Positions 34,321-46,917 of a stretch of DNA of 64,000 nucleotides are shown in pieces. The stretch is from positions 6,098,163 to 6,162,162 of the forward strand of contig CM037866.1 of NCBI GenBank assembly GCA_021292105.1, written 5' to 3'. Every line of letters starts with the position of its first letter. Position 1 is the stretch's first letter. The translations under genes were made by a program, and so were the position numbers. This DNA comes from Anadara kagoshimensis. Its lineage: Eukaryota > Mollusca > Bivalvia > Arcoida > Arcidae. A model generated the notes under the pieces. It was not told the origin of the DNA. It was given only the letters and a program-made list of their open reading frames with translations, and made no database searches.

Positions 34321-34891
34321 AGATGTTGAATATCGAAAAGTAAAGCAAGGGATAGAATAATCCAAATGTATATGCCTGATATATTCAGATCAACCATCAC
34401 TCTTGACAGTTCATTGTATGGCTCATCGAAAAGTTAAGCTCAATCCCTGCTGATGTGAGGAGTCTCCCCATATTAAGACAAAAATTTGGAATTTTGTGCT
34501 ATCATACTGCTTTTCCCGTTTTTCAAAGCATTCCGTGAAGTCATCCTTAAAAAATTATAAATTGATTAGAGTGAAATCTGGGATAGCGATCACTTTGTAG
34601 TGATCATCTGTCAACTACATTTTTATCATGTACAGAACCTTTGTAGAGGGGTCACCTGTCAAACCCAGTCAGCGGGGATCCTAACGGCCACCCGATTGAA
34701 AAAATTGTTGTTTACAAGATTTACTAAAATTATGCTGGTCTCGGGAATAAAAAGTCTTCCAAAAATTATCGAATTCTTAAAACACAACTCTGGTGATATA
34801 AATAATAATAAAATAATAGTTAATTTTTTCAAGTTATTAATTTATTTAAAAAATATCCTCAATTATGACATGAAAGATATCAGAAGCTTAT
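34321..34891. other. No gene seen
   Basis: AT-rich sequence with one small palindrome (GATCACTTTGTAGTGATC near 34589). The open frame at 34600-34920 runs into the adjacent repeat and has no motif support. Confidence 0.4.
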
Positions 34892-36277
34892 TAGCTCACC
34901 TGAGCCAAAGGCTCAGATGAACAATTGTCATCTATCTTCATCCGTCTTGTATAAACTTTTTAGCTCACCTGAGCCAAAGGCTCAGATGTGCAATTGCCAT
35001 CTATCTTCGTCCGATGTGCGTCATGTATAAACTTTTCACATTTTTTATCAATTCCTCCAAAACTACAGAGCCAAATTGGATGATATTTGACAGTAATGGT
35101 CAAGTAAGGGGTTTTCAGATTTGCACAAATGCAAGGATTATGTCCCCTTGGGGCCCCATAAAGGGGAAATTTGTGAAAATCTTTAAAAATCATCTGCTCT
35201 GAACCTACAAGAGATATAACTTAGATATTTCATGTAAAACACTATGGGCACCTAGTTTTAGATTTGCACATATTGTAGCTTTAGGGCCAAAATGAGATAA
35301 TGGCAAGGTACTTGAGGGGAAATTGCAAAATTAATGTATTTGTCAATATATTTGAAAACTATAAGCTTTTTGTATGGGCATCATCATCATGTGTATTGGA
35401 ATACTGTAGGCATTTGCACAACGGTCATTTTGATATATGAATAGAGGTCATAAGTTCAAAGGTCAAGGTCATAGATGTAAACGAATACTGAAATGGTTAA
35501 TTATCTCAAAAACTTTGAACTCTTTGTGTAGGCATGTATATTAGAATATTGTAGGCATTTGCCTTACGGTCATTTCCATATATGAACGAAGGTCATAGGT
35601 TCAAAGGTCAAGGTCATAGATGCAAACAAATACTGAAATGGTGAATTATCTCAAAAATGATAAACTTTCTCTATAGGCATGTATATCAGAATGTTATAGG
35701 CATTTACACAATGTTCATTTTGATATATGAATGTAGGTCATAGGTCTAATGGTCAAGGTTATAGATGCAAATGAATACTGAAATGATTAATTGTCTTAAA
35801 AACTATAAACTTTTTGTATAGGCATATATGTTAAAATATTGTAGGTATTGGCCTAACGATCATTTTGATATATGAATGAAGGACATGAGTTTAAAAGTCA
35901 AGGTCACTGATGCAAACAAATACTGACATGGTTAATTATCTCAAAAACTATAAACTTTTTGTATAGGCTTCTAAATTGTAGGTATTGACCTAATATTCAT
36001 TGCGATATTTAGATTAAGGTCATGGGTTCAAATTTTTCTTTACCTTTTTAGTTGTTTATAAACAATATATTGTAGCTAGATTTCAGATATATTATGTAGC
36101 ACTCTTATGACTAGTTATGTTATAATACATTTGCAAAAAATCCTTACATATAGTTGGCCCTTACTGCTGAAAATTTATTTGGACATTCTCTTTAATTAAT
36201 GTCAATGACCATTGAACCTCTGCATGAGATATGTACTCAGCTGCATGTGAGCATTAAGGCTCATGGACCTCTTGTTT
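34892..36277 (-). mobile_element. Pearl/Helentron-like element, reverse orientation
   Basis: Left end TTAGCTCACCTGAGCCAAAG with GGCTCAG forms the terminal hairpin and is duplicated at 34961 (69-bp direct repeat). Right end AAGGCTCATGGACCTCTTGT is the inverted start of the element at 3571. The core has five or six diverged AAAGGTCAAGGTCAtaGATG units at 35340-36020, with period near 145 bp. Confidence 0.68.
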
Positions 36278-36597
36278 AATATTAGGGTCTCCATGACGAT
36301 GGAAGTAACTTTGACCATCCTTGATGGTTCCATACATGCATTTATTCGGATTGAACTATTTCCTACATGAATCCTTAATATTGGTCCAATGTGTGAATAT
36401 TAAAACAGCCCCATGCTCATAGTCTGCACATTGCACACTACATGAACCCGCTATGTTGTGTTGGGAGCAATGCAAGGTGAACATAACAACCTCCTTTCAG
36501 TTACCTGACAACTTCATATACCTGACACTACATTGATGGAGACACTGAACTCCCTGTCTTTCTAATCTTTCGCGAATTTTAGTACTTTCAGTACTTT
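36278..36597. other. No gene seen
   Basis: Unique-looking sequence between the pearl-like element and the first cassette copy; nothing recognised. Confidence 0.4.
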
Positions 36598-38340
36598 GAT
36601 TAAAATTAGAAATGCGCAGTAGCTTTACAACAATATGGTTTATAATAGTGTTATAACAGGTCAAAGTTGTTTACCTATACCATTAACTGTGCGATTAATT
36701 TGTTTTTGCAGTCACTATTGGCAATTTGACAAAACATTACTATCTTGACAGTTAAATAATCGTTTATAAAAATTGTCTTTAAAACGTGCAGTCGTTTTGT
36801 TAATAGAGGAATCGTCTGTGGATATTCACATATTTTGATTTCATTGTTGATGATTGTACCAAATTCATTAGGAGAAGGTAGGTATTATAATAGAGTTTAT
36901 ATATATTATAAAAATAATATTGAAATTATACTTGTTATTTCATTTTTTTATGCAGCAATGTACCTGCTACTCCTGTTTATGTTGTTTTTATTGCGCAGTT
37001 AATACACTATGGTAACTTTATACAACGAGTAAGCTGATTATAAATAATTGTCGACACACGGATATTGCAGGCCTAGGCTTATCAAGTCCCTCAAAAAGTT
37101 TTATGGCCGTCATCACAAAAATTGTCTATGTATAAAAAACTACCCTGAATATATTTGACACACCCTAGTTCGCCGTGACGTTCCTTTCATTCCAAATTTC
37201 AATTATACTCGTGAGTGACGTGTGTAGCTAGCTAAACAGGACGTGCTTACCCTTCCGGAACACCCGGTCTCGCTTATTATGACAACAACAAAAAGCCACA
37301 TTAAAGATAATTGCCAAACATGATGATTATTTTGCTGCCATCATTTCTTCATATGGACCAATATATCTAAATCTCCTACTATGAATATTGATGTTGGTGT
37401 ATTTGTTTAACAATAAAAATCAAACATACTAATTCATGTCCAAATCACAATCCAGAAGCAAAGTAAAAACGTTTGAAACTGACAAGTTAGGTTAGACACT
37501 GATAGTAACAACGAAAACATGCTGCTTAGAAATAAACCTTACATGACAATGTATAGCCGGGGATCAGGATAAATATTTTGGAGAATGCAACACCAGTGTG
37601 CAGATAAGTCAGTTTGTTGAGCCTGAACTGGATCTTAATGACAATGACAGTGGTAGGCCTGCCAATAATAATTTAATAAAATTGATAACATACTATAAGC
37701 CAAACGTTTGTAGGACAGGCGCGTTTACATTTTGATTTACCCACAACATAAGAAAAACTGCATTGGTTGAATGAACAGTGTGTTAAACAAATCCTGAAAC
37801 CAACTGTTGACATGGAATTAATGTTTTCTTGGATGAATCAATGTTTTACCACCTATGGACTGCGTGTGAGATGGGGGATTCTGTCACCGGCGGTAGCTGT
37901 ATGGGCTGATTAGGGACATTTGTAGAAGGTAAACAAGCGACACGGGTGAATTTTAGGTTGGTATATAGATCTAGTATGTTACTATGTTATCAATTTATTA
38001 ATTTATTATTGGCAGCCCTACCACTATCATCAAATCTAGTTCAGATCAACCATCTGACTTATCTGCACACTGGCATTGCATTCCTCAAAATATTTATCCT
38101 GATCCCCGGCTATATATTTTCTTGGGGAAATAAAATGTCTTTTCTTTCTAAAGGATGCGTATGTAATGAATTTCAAACAAAACACGCCGCACTGAGGTTT
38201 GGCATCCGAGAATACCATGGTGCGTGTCATATTGCTTATACTTAGGCACGTAAAATGCTCAGTCACTCGGTGACGATAAAATGTCGATTTTGAAAAATAT
38301 TTCATAAATATACAATCTAAATTGTAAATTTTTAAAATCA
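36598..38340. repeat. Oldest cassette copy (exon-like, RT ends, transposase relic)
   Basis: Diverged copy of the block C layout. An exon-like segment at 36799-36877 has lost its ATG and has donor GTAGGT. RT 3' remnant forward at 36945-37281; RT tail reverse at 37421-37500; then a transposase-repeat segment at 37690-37960 and its inner end at 38150-38340. Confidence 0.75.
37555..38116. repeat. Inverted repeat pair flanking a transposase-repeat segment
   Basis: The text GCCGGGGATCAGGATAAATA at 37556 with AGTGTGCAGATAAGTCAG at its right end reappears inverted at 38059-38116 (ACTTATCTGCACACTGGC ... ATCCTGATCCCCGGC). Both arms encode the same short peptide (DQDKYF-x-ECN). About 58-bp arms, 450-bp loop. 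Confidence 0.8.
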
Positions 38341-38460
38341 TCGGTGAAATCTAAACAGAAGATTAAATTGGCACTAATTCGTCAGCTTAGTTTTTAAGTT
38401 TGGACAGACCTGTACTGTAGAAATTCTGACTTATTTCCAACACTCCTTTTTACTTAAAAG

Positions 38461-38707
38461 GTTGAGTTGAGTAATGAAGTTAAACGCCCCAGTCAAGAAT
38501 TTTTTTATATCAAGAGGCCGGCAGCTTTAGGCGAATACGCAGAAATTTCGCTCTAATGGCAATATACTGTAGGTTTATTTATCGTGTCACGCTTACCTTG
38601 CAATGGGGCCCTGTTTATTTTTGAGTGTTTGGCTACTCCCACTACTACTCACTTTAAAGCGGTCGGGTTCAAACCCACGACTTATCATACGGAGCTAGCA
38701 CGCTTGT
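38461..38707 (-). mobile_element. SINE, degraded, reverse orientation
   Basis: GGTTGAGTTGAGTAATGAAG tail side; body shortened compared with 31084-31382; the head ends near ACGGAGCTAGCACGC with the first bases missing. Confidence 0.65.
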
Positions 38708-39257
38708 GGTACGCTTGTCTGCGGCGCACTGACTCGATGAGCTAGTACCTTACGCTGACGACCTGAGTGCGCGCTGGTACAAGACAGACCATACAACACA
38801 CTCGCACTTCACATGCATGTACACGAACTTGTTCATAGATTAATCCATAGAGCTAAATAGTTCTCGTCACGAAAAGCTGAAACATTGCTGATGCGACGTT
38901 CAGCAACATTCAACCAAGCAACCTTGATTCATAAATAAAAAATAACTTTCAAAATTAATCAGTATGTAATTATTATGTTACTATTTTCATCATGTTGAAG
39001 CAGCACTTAATTGTGTCAAAATGTTATTCAGATTACATAAGAATGTACACTTTTACTCCAGTATATAAAATCTTTCGTGAGAAGCATGTCTCCGGACCCC
39101 TAGATTCTTTGTGCCCCCTAAACTTTAGATATGCACTACGGCTCTGATATAGTCAAGCAACATTGACCTGTACGCATGTTCTTTCATAAGGAATATTCAT
39201 ACAGAAGAATCCACTCATTACATGGGTAGTATTAGGATTCGCATTCTATACAGTTTA

Positions 39258-39597
39258 GTTGAGAGATGAGTAATGACGTTTAACGTTCTAGTCAAGAATA
39301 TTTCACTTATATCTGGACGTCGCCAGCTATAGGCGAATGTGCAGGAATGTTGCATGTGCCTTGTGATGATGGCATTTAATAGCAGGGTTCTTTATTGTGC
39401 CATTAGTCTCGTGACACGGGACCTAATTTTTTAGTTCCCATCCGTAAGAACTGTGACTTTCATTTCGTAATGCCAAATGTTTGGTGAAAGATTAGTCACT
39501 ACTTACTTTCAAGTCTTGGGTCGGACCCGATCGTTGTTGGAACCCACGACCTCCTACTAACGGAACGAGCACTCGACTAACTGAGCTATCGTAGTGG
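39258..39597 (-). mobile_element. SINE, reverse orientation
   Basis: Starts AGTTGAGAGATGAGTAATGA, with the tail-body sequence TCTGGACGTCGCCAGCTATA. Head ends CTGAGCTATCGTAGTGG. Equivalent to the SINE at 31637-31953 by position in the unit. Confidence 0.75.
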
Positions 39598-40187
39598 TCT
39601 GTTCGTGTTTAGTGTTACTCAGTATGAAGAGGAAATAAAAACGTGCGCATTCGCAATACATAAATAAACTTAGGAATAATAAATATTAAAATTAATGGTC
39701 AAATTGACATGTCAATGATGTTTGCCTATACTAAAGCGCATCGGTCGTACTAACACTAACATAGCACGCGCGTGTGTGTGTCTTTGTGTGTTATTGATTT
39801 AGCCCCAGCAACATGTACATTCACGTTGTATACTATAGACAAACAACATTTACCTGTCATTAAGAATATTTGTATAGGATGATCCACCTCATAAATGGGT
39901 AGTAGTAGGAATCACTGTGAATCATGTGTACTCAAGGTACATGATTAGCGTTCGTATTATGTAGATGGAAAATAAACCCACGCGATTCCTAAACAAAATG
40001 CACTCATCCAAAACAAATATTTGAATTACAGGTCAAAGTTGTTTACCTATACCCAGCTTTTAAATAACCTGTACGATTGTTTTTTTTTGTAGTCATTATT
40101 GGCAATGTGACAAAACATTACTATCTTGACAGTTAAATAATCGTTTATAAAAATTGCCTTTAAAATGCGCAGTAGTTTTACAAGAAT

Positions 40188-40272
40188 ATGGTTGTTAATA
40201 GAGGGATCGTCTGTGGATATTCACATATCTTGATTTCATTGTTGATGGTTGTATCAAATTCATTAGGAGAAG
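40188..40272 (+). CDS. 85-bp signal-peptide-like first exon, copy 2
   Basis: Unrecognised. ATG at 40188, 28 codons plus one base, then donor GTTAGT. It begins MVVNRGIVCGYSHILISLL and ends VVSNSLGEG. A positive residue, a hydrophobic run of about 15 and small residues near the end resemble a signal peptide. A TATA-like TTTATAAAA lies about 45 bp upstream. The next AG is inside an RT remnant (40355) and does not continue a sensible protein. One of seven full-length copies. Confidence 0.35.
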
Positions 40273-40354
40273 GTTAGTTTTATCATAGAGTTTATATATA
40301 TTATAAAAATAATATTGAAATTATACTGGTTACTGGTTATTTCAGTTTTTATGC

Positions 40355-41175
40355 AGCAATATACCTGCTACTTTTGTTTATGTTGTATTTATTGCGCAGT
40401 TAATACACTATGGTAACTTTATACAACAAGTAAGCTGATTATAAATAATTGTCGATACACGGATATTACAGGCCTAGGCTTATCAAGTCCCTCAAAAAGT
40501 TTTATGGCCGTCATCACAAAAATTGTCTACGTATCAAAAACTACCCTAAATATATTTGACGCACCATAGTTCGCCGTTTTTTTTCATTTCAAATTTCGAT
40601 TATACTGGTGACGGGTGTAGCTAGCTAAAGAGGATGTGCTTACCCGTCCGAAACACCCGGTCTCGCTTATTATTACAACAACAAAAAGCCACATTAAAGA
40701 TAAATATCAAACATGATGATTTTTTTCCTGTCATCATTTCTTCATATGGAGCAATATATCTGAATATTTGATGTTGGTGTATTTGTTTAACAACAAAAAA
40801 CAAACATACTAATTCATGTCCAAATCACAATCCAGAAGCAAAGTAAAAACCTTTAAAAGTGACAAGTTAGATTAGAAACGGATAGTAACAGCGAAAACAT
40901 GCTGCTAAGAAATGAACCTCAAAGATATTGCAAATATTTGTTTATTAAGGCCCTCAAAAACTTTTATGGCTTTCATCAAAATTATGTTTTAAGTCTTTGT
41001 GTCCAATGGTTCCGCGTTTTCTTATCCTCAGTTTTGATTTTTGATTTGATGATTGTAACTAGACAGACGGGAGGTGCTTGCCATTCCAGGGCACCAAGCC
41101 TAATCTCCCTAGTCGAAGTGTTTACTTTACTTTGGAATTTTCATTTGGACATACGGTCATATGTGGGTTTTAATT
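40355..41175. mobile_element. RT-element 3' fragments: forward, reverse, forward
   Basis: 40355-40671 matches the RT C-terminal coding and tail region (TATGCAGCAATATACCTGCT; GCTTATCAAGTCCCTCAAAA; GGTGTAGCTAGCTAAA). 40801-40875 is the extreme 3' tail inverted (CACAATCCAGAAGCAAAGTA). 40917-41175 is a second forward fragment (TTATTAAGGCCCTCAAAAAC; GGTGCTTGCCATTCCAGG). All are degenerate. Confidence 0.78.
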
Positions 41176-41295
41176 TAATTAATCGACTTGCTTTGTATAA
41201 CAAATAACAACGATAACAAAAAAACTTTTTATTACATGTTCTGTGTCGATGTTATCTAAAATTTTGACATTGATTCCGTTCAAACAGACGATCTG

Positions 41296-41470
41296 TTATG
41301 TAAGAATTGAATTTCACTTTTTACGTTGTTATCAGGGTGTAACAACGTGAAAATTATCACAAATTGTGTAAAACCGCGTAGCGAAGCGGTTGTACGCATA
41401 ATTTGTGATAATTTTCACGTTGTTACACCCTTATAACAATGTAAAGAGAGCAATTCAATTCTCATAATTA
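41296..41470. repeat. Foldback repeat, ~85-bp arms, copy 1
   Basis: Left arm GGTGTAACAACGTGAAAATT then ATCACAAATTGTGTAAAACC; the right arm is the inverted counterpart, with GCGTAGCGAAGCG at the centre. Same structure at 44632-44807 and 59455-59627; half copies at 48625-48735 and 63448-63556. It may be back-to-back terminal repeats of a DNA transposon. Confidence 0.88.
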
Positions 41471-41910
41471 CAAACCAACCCTGAAATTTAAGTTTCTAAC
41501 CTGATCTACATTTCCGAACTGATCAGCTGCTTTTAAGAAATCGACGTTACAAGGTTGAACTGCGTATTAATACAATAAATGACATCTTTATGAAACGATA
41601 AAATATCCGATAAAAAAGCTGAAATAGTTTTGAATTTATATCTTTTTATTCATTTTCTAGTTATCTTTAGTCAACATATAAATTATGTTACATTTGAATC
41701 CATTGACAAAAAGGGACTATATTATGTCTCGTAATCATAAAAACGGACAACACTTCGTACAACGTCATACGTGACGGCCATACGTTTGTAGGACAGGCGT
41801 GTTTACTTGTTGTTTTTACCCATAACATAAGAAAACACTGCATTGGCTTAATGAACAGTGTGTGAAACAAAACCTGAAACCAACTATTGACATGGAATTG
41901 ATGTTTTCTC

Positions 41911-43320
41911 AGTATGAAGAAGAAATAAAAACGTGCGCATTCTCAATACATAAATAAACTTAGGAATAATAAATGTTGAAATTAAAGGTCAAATGGACAG
42001 GTCGATGATGTTTGCCTATACTAAAGCGCATCGGCTGTACTAACACTAATAATAGTATGCGAGCGCGCGTGTGTGTGTATCTTTGTGTGTTATCGATTTA
42101 GCCCCAGCAACATGTACATGTATATAAAACGATACAGACTGACAACATTGACCTGTCCGCTTGACCTGTCATTAAGAATATTCATATAGGATGATCAACC
42201 TCATAAATGTGTTGTAGTAGGATTCATTGTTATAGTCCGATCACTTTTTCAGTGATGAATACCGATGTGGCCTTAAATAGATCGATTACTTACCTCAAAT
42301 ATCATTAATGTTATATGTAGATCTGTTATTGAACATGTGTTGAAACAATTTGGTTAAATTTCTTATATTAAGTCTAAAAATCAAATATGACCAGTTTTTA
42401 CCAAGCGCAGATCTAAGTTCAGATGATGCGTATCACGTAGTCAAATGCTTAATGGCCAATAACTTCATCTTTTGAGAAAAAAATCTCAGTTTTCTTAGAT
42501 GAGCTTAAAGGTTTTATAGTTTTAAAACACTAAATTAAAATAGGCTCTAGGCCAAACAAGTGTAATAAATATATTTTATTTTTTATTTTCATGTTTGTGC
42601 TGTTTTACCTGTCGCTCATTCATAAACACGTACAATAGGCTAGTCCGTGACGTATACTGGTTAGGAATAGGAACACCTGTATAAACCCGTATCGCGTGAA
42701 TACGTATTAGCCAATCAGAACTCAGTTCTGAATGGCTTATATGAATGAAGCTGTCGGATATGCCATATCAAAATATCAGAGGGACAACAGCTACCTCTCA
42801 ATTTATTGCAAAATTTTAACTCCCAAAAACTCACCAACTACAGGGAATATTATAAATTTTACTATGTAGATAGAAAAATAGTATTTTTAAATACTTACCT
42901 CTGAAACAAGACTGCAAACGAACAAGTATTTATTTCTCAACAAACTTTTATCGAAAAAGTTTATTAAAATTTATTCATATAAATTCAAAGAAAAAACGTT
43001 CAAAAAGCTGAGAATATTTGTAAAAAATATGTAAAAATATGTTCTTATAACACATGTGAAATTTCAAGTCTACTGAAGTTATATCAAGTGAGATATCTAA
43101 GTTTGAATCACACCACCCATTCAAAACATGTTTTTTCATCACGGAAAAGGTGATCGGAATTATAATAGTATGTACTCAAGGTACATTATAAGTGTTCGGT
43201 GTTGTTTACCTATTCCCAGATTTTAAATACCTGTACGATTAAAAATTGTTTTCTTTTTGAAGTTTTTATTGGCAGAGTGACAAAACTAAACTATATTGAC
43301 AGTTAAATAATCGTTTATTA
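41911..43320. repeat. Block B, copy 3
   Basis: Begins abruptly after the truncated transposase-repeat segment (GATGTTTTCT|CAGTATGAAG). Differs from copy 1 at many diagnostic sites (for example AGACTGACAAC for AGACTAACAAC; CAAATATCATT for CAAATTTCATT). It runs directly into block C. Confidence 0.93.
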
Positions 43321-43524
43321 AAATTAAAAATGCGCAGTAGCTTTACAACAATATGGTTGATAATAGTGTTACAACAGGTCAAAGTTGTTTATCAATACCA
43401 TTAACTGTGCGATCAATTTGTTTTTGCAGTCACTATTGGCAACTTGACAAAACATTACTATCTTGACAGTTAAATAATCGTTTATAAAAATTGTCTTTAA
43501 AATGTGCAGTAGTTTTACAAGAAT

Positions 43525-43609
43525 ATGTCTGTTAATAGAGGAATCGTCTGTGGATATTCACATATCTTGATTTCATTGTTGATGGTTGTATCAAATTCAT
43601 TAGGAGAAG
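43525..43609 (+). CDS. 85-bp signal-peptide-like first exon, copy 3
   Basis: ATG 43525, donor GTTAGT at 43610. Begins MSVNRGIVCGYSHILISLL, ends MVVSNSLGEG. Preceded at 43330-43520 by the shared upstream module (TTGACAGTTAAATAATCGTT and TTTATAAAAATTG). Confidence 0.35.
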
Positions 43610-43682
43610 GTTAGTTTTATCATAGAGTTTATATATATTATAAAAATAATATTGAAATTATACTGGTTACTGGTTATTTCAG

Positions 43683-44510
43683 TTTTTATGCAGCAATATA
43701 CCTGCTACTTTTGTTTATGTTGTATTTATTGCGCAGTTAATACACTATGGTAACTTTATACAACAAGTAAGCTGATTATAAATAACTGTCGACACAGGGA
43801 TATTGCAGGCCTAGGCTTATCAAGTCCGTCAAAAAGTTCTATGGCCGTCATCGCAAAAATTGTCTACGTATCAAAAACTACCCTAGATCTATTTGACGCA
43901 CCATAGTTCGCTTTTTTTATTCCAAATTTCGATTATACTAGTGTAGCTAGCTAAAAAGAACGTGCTTACCCTTCCGGAACACCCGGTCTCGCTTATTATG
44001 ACAACCACGAAAAGCCACATTTAAGATAAATGTCAAACATGATGATTTTTTGCTGTCATCATTTCTTCATATGGAGCAATATATCTTAATCTCTTATGAA
44101 TATTGATGTTGATGTATTTGTTTAACAATCAAAATCAAACACACTAATTCATGTCCAAATCACAATCCAGAAGCAAAGTAAAAACGTTTGAAACTGACAA
44201 GTTAGGTTAGAAACGGATAGTAACAGCGAAAACATGCTGCTAAGAAATGAACCTCAAAGATATTGCAAAAATTTGTTTATTAAGGCCCTCAAACACTTTT
44301 ATGGCTTTCATCAAAATTATGTTTTAAGTCTTTGTGCCCAATGGTTCCGCGGTTCCTCAGTTATGATTTTTGATTTGGTGATTGTAACTAGATAGACGGG
44401 AGGTGCTTGCCATTCCAGGACACCAAGCCTCATCTCCTTAGTCGAAGTGATGTTCTAAGTGTTTACTTTGCTTTGGGATTTTCATTTGGACATAAGGCCA
44501 TATGCGGGTT
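43683..44510. mobile_element. RT-element 3' fragments: forward, reverse, forward
   Basis: Forward 43683-43998, inverted tail 44136-44216, forward 44250-44510, the same arrangement as 40355-41175. Forward fragments retain a recognisable 'LIKSLKKFYGRH'-type C-terminus when translated, with stops. Confidence 0.78.
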
Positions 44511-44631
44511 TTAATTTATTTGATCGATTTGCTTTGTATAACAAATAACAACGATAACAAAAAACTTTTTATTAATGTTCTGTGTCCAAGTTATCTAAAA
44601 TTTTGACATTGATTCCGTTCAAATAGACGAT

Positions 44632-44807
44632 CTGTTATGTAAGAATTGAATTTCACTTTTTACGTTGTTATCAGGGTGTAACAACGTGAAAATTATCACA
44701 AATTGTGTAAAACCGCGTAGCGAAGCGGTTTTACGCACAATATGTGATAATTTTCACGTTGTTACACCCTGATAACAATGTAAAGAGAGCAATTCAATTC
44801 TCAAAAT
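44632..44807. repeat. Foldback repeat, copy 2
   Basis: Same arms and centre (CGCGTAGCGAAGCGGTTTTA) as 41296-41470, with both arms intact. Confidence 0.88.
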
Positions 44808-45391
44808 TACAAACCAACCCTGAAATTTAAGTTTCTAACCTGACCTACATTTCCGAACTGATCAGCTGATTTTAAGAAATCGACGTTACAAGGTTGAACT
44901 GCGTATTAATACAATAAATGACATCTTTATGAAACGATAAAATATCCGATAAAAAAGCTGAAATAGTTTTGAATTTATATCTTTTTATTCATTTTCTAGT
45001 TATCTTTAGTCAACATATAAATTATGTTACATTTGAATCCATTGACAAAAAGGGACTATATTATGTCTCGTAATCATAAAAACGGACAACACTTCGTACA
45101 ACGTCATACGTGACGGCCATACGTTTGTAGGACAGGCGTGTTTACTTGTTGTTTTTACCCATAACATAAGAAAACACTGCATTGGCTCAATGAACAGTGT
45201 GTGAAACAAAACCTGAAACCAACTATTGACATGGAATTGATGTTTTCTTAGATAAATCAATGTTTTATTACCTCTGGACTGGATTTGAGATGAGAGATTC
45301 TGTCACCAGTGGTAGCTGTATTGGCTGATCAGGGACATTTGGAGATGGTAAACAAGCGGTACGGGTGAATTTTAGATTGGAATATAGTATG

Positions 45392-45835
45392 TTATGTCTT
45401 TGCTTTTAAAAGGATGCGTATGTGATAAAGTTCAAACAAAACACCCCGCACTGAGAACTGAGGTTTGGCATCTATATCACCGAGAAGCAAACGCCGACCA
45501 CAATTTCCCGGAACTAATTCGTCCATGTGGTCGTCGTTAAAGTCCAACTTTCGTTTTCGGGATTTTTCATTAATATATTTCTGTTTCAAATATCGTACAC
45601 TCAATTCCTTTAAATTCAAGTTTTGTTTCTAATTGAAATAACTGATTGCTTTTGGTGTTCCGTGTTCAGCTGCATATTTGTCTATAGCTGCACGGGATTT
45701 AGGCGACACAATGTTATATTTTCCTCGTTTTTAGCCAGGTGTACCAGGCGAGACATACACTTCTTTTAGTTCCTCGTTTTCCTCGTTTAGAAAGGTTTGT
45801 TTTAGAGTTGGTTTAAAATATGTTAAGATAGACAT
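45392..45835 (-). pseudogene. CENP-B/pogo-like transposase N-terminus relic, copy 1
   Basis: From the ATG at 45835 (minus strand) it reads MSILTYFKPTLKQTF, stops, then KRGKYNIVSPKSRAAIDKYA and AAEHGTPKAISYFN, a second stop, then NLNLKELSVRYLKQKYINEK and GRRLLLGDIDAKPQ. This order (KRGKY..., AAEHG..., SVR..KKKY, GRPLLLG.ID) is that of the DNA-binding half of metazoan DDE_1 (CENP-B/pogo-type) transposases. No DDE catalytic region follows; the frame becomes meaningless after DAKPQ. Both in-frame stops are shared with the copy at 60215-60658, so it was dead before the duplication. Confidence 0.65.
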
Positions 45836-46761
45836 TTTTAGACACGTTTTATCTACAGGTAAAACTCGACACACACTAATTGTTAAAACAACTTACGAGG
45901 TAGTTTTAATAATACCTGAACAGGTAACATGTGATTTGACACGGATGAGTAGTGCCACATTAGTGTATAGGTTCATAGGTTCGCCAAGGGAAATTTTTTG
46001 CGCTTTTAATTTTTGCGAAATTTATTTAACGCAAAGTCGCTAAAAATAAAACCACAGCAAAAATCCCGATTTACGGTATATGTGTCGGTTACAAGTAGTC
46101 GTCAATCTTTAAGTATACATTACACATGTACACTCAGACAATCACTGGATCGGAAACGTTATTGGCTTACGTAAGACCATTAAATTACCTAATGTGGAGA
46201 AAACAGGTTTTTAACTTGATTGATTGCCAAAACGCATTCAATTTGGTTATTTTGTAATGTTTTTAAAGCGCACCGCATGTTGTACGGGGGAATTCAGCTG
46301 TAAAATCTTTTTTCATGAAACAAAGAAGTAAAATATGGAACAAAGGACTGTTAAAGTGGTTTTTCCACCAATTTTCTGATGACATTTAGAGTGCAAATGT
46401 AGACAACATTAAAATTGACTTAAGAAAAAATCTGAAAACGGATGTGTTCTAAAGGATTGATAATGAAACCAATTTAATATTTTAATTTTGATTATGACAT
46501 AAATAGTTTAATTTTGTTTAAAATTTTTAGATATTTTGTGCGCAATAGTGCGTATAAAATGTAATAAAATAAGTCTTTATTCATCTGCTTTTCTGTTTAA
46601 CAATTTTATTCAGGAACACATAACATATGTAGCACAAATCGCAAAGATATTACTATTTTGCAGTTGTACTATTGGCAAATGTGACAAAACATACTATTTT
46701 CATCGTTTAATAATGTTTGTTAAAAATATATTTGTAAAGTGTTCAGTAGTTTTACAACAAT

Positions 46762-46846
46762 ATGGTTGAAAATAGAGGGATCGTTTGTGGATATTTACAT
46801 ATCTTGATTTCATTGTTGATAATTGTATCAAATTCATTAGGAGAAG
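46762..46846 (+). CDS. 85-bp signal-peptide-like first exon, copy 4
   Basis: ATG 46762, perfect donor GTAAGT at 46847. Begins MVENRGIVCGYLHILISLL, ends IIVSNSLGEG. Downstream, TTATTTCATTTGTTTTTGCAG (46890-46910) looks like an acceptor but is followed by only a few bases of RT remnant and a MITE. Confidence 0.38.
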
Positions 46847-46917
46847 GTAAGTTTTATCATAGAGTATCTGAAATTATACTGGTTACTAGTTATTTCATTT
46901 GTTTTTGCAGCAATATA

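Larger units (their letters stand above)
38345..41910. repeat. Older diverged copy of the A-B-C unit
   Basis: Order matches the main unit: block A right end (38345), a SINE (38461-38707), a second SINE (39258-39597), degraded block B (39600-39960), exon-like cassette (40188), RT pieces, foldback (41296-41470) and transposase-repeat segment (41688-41910). It is cut at 41910, where block B copy 3 begins. Sequence identity to the other copies is visibly lower. 38708-39250 is not accounted for. Confidence 0.75.
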
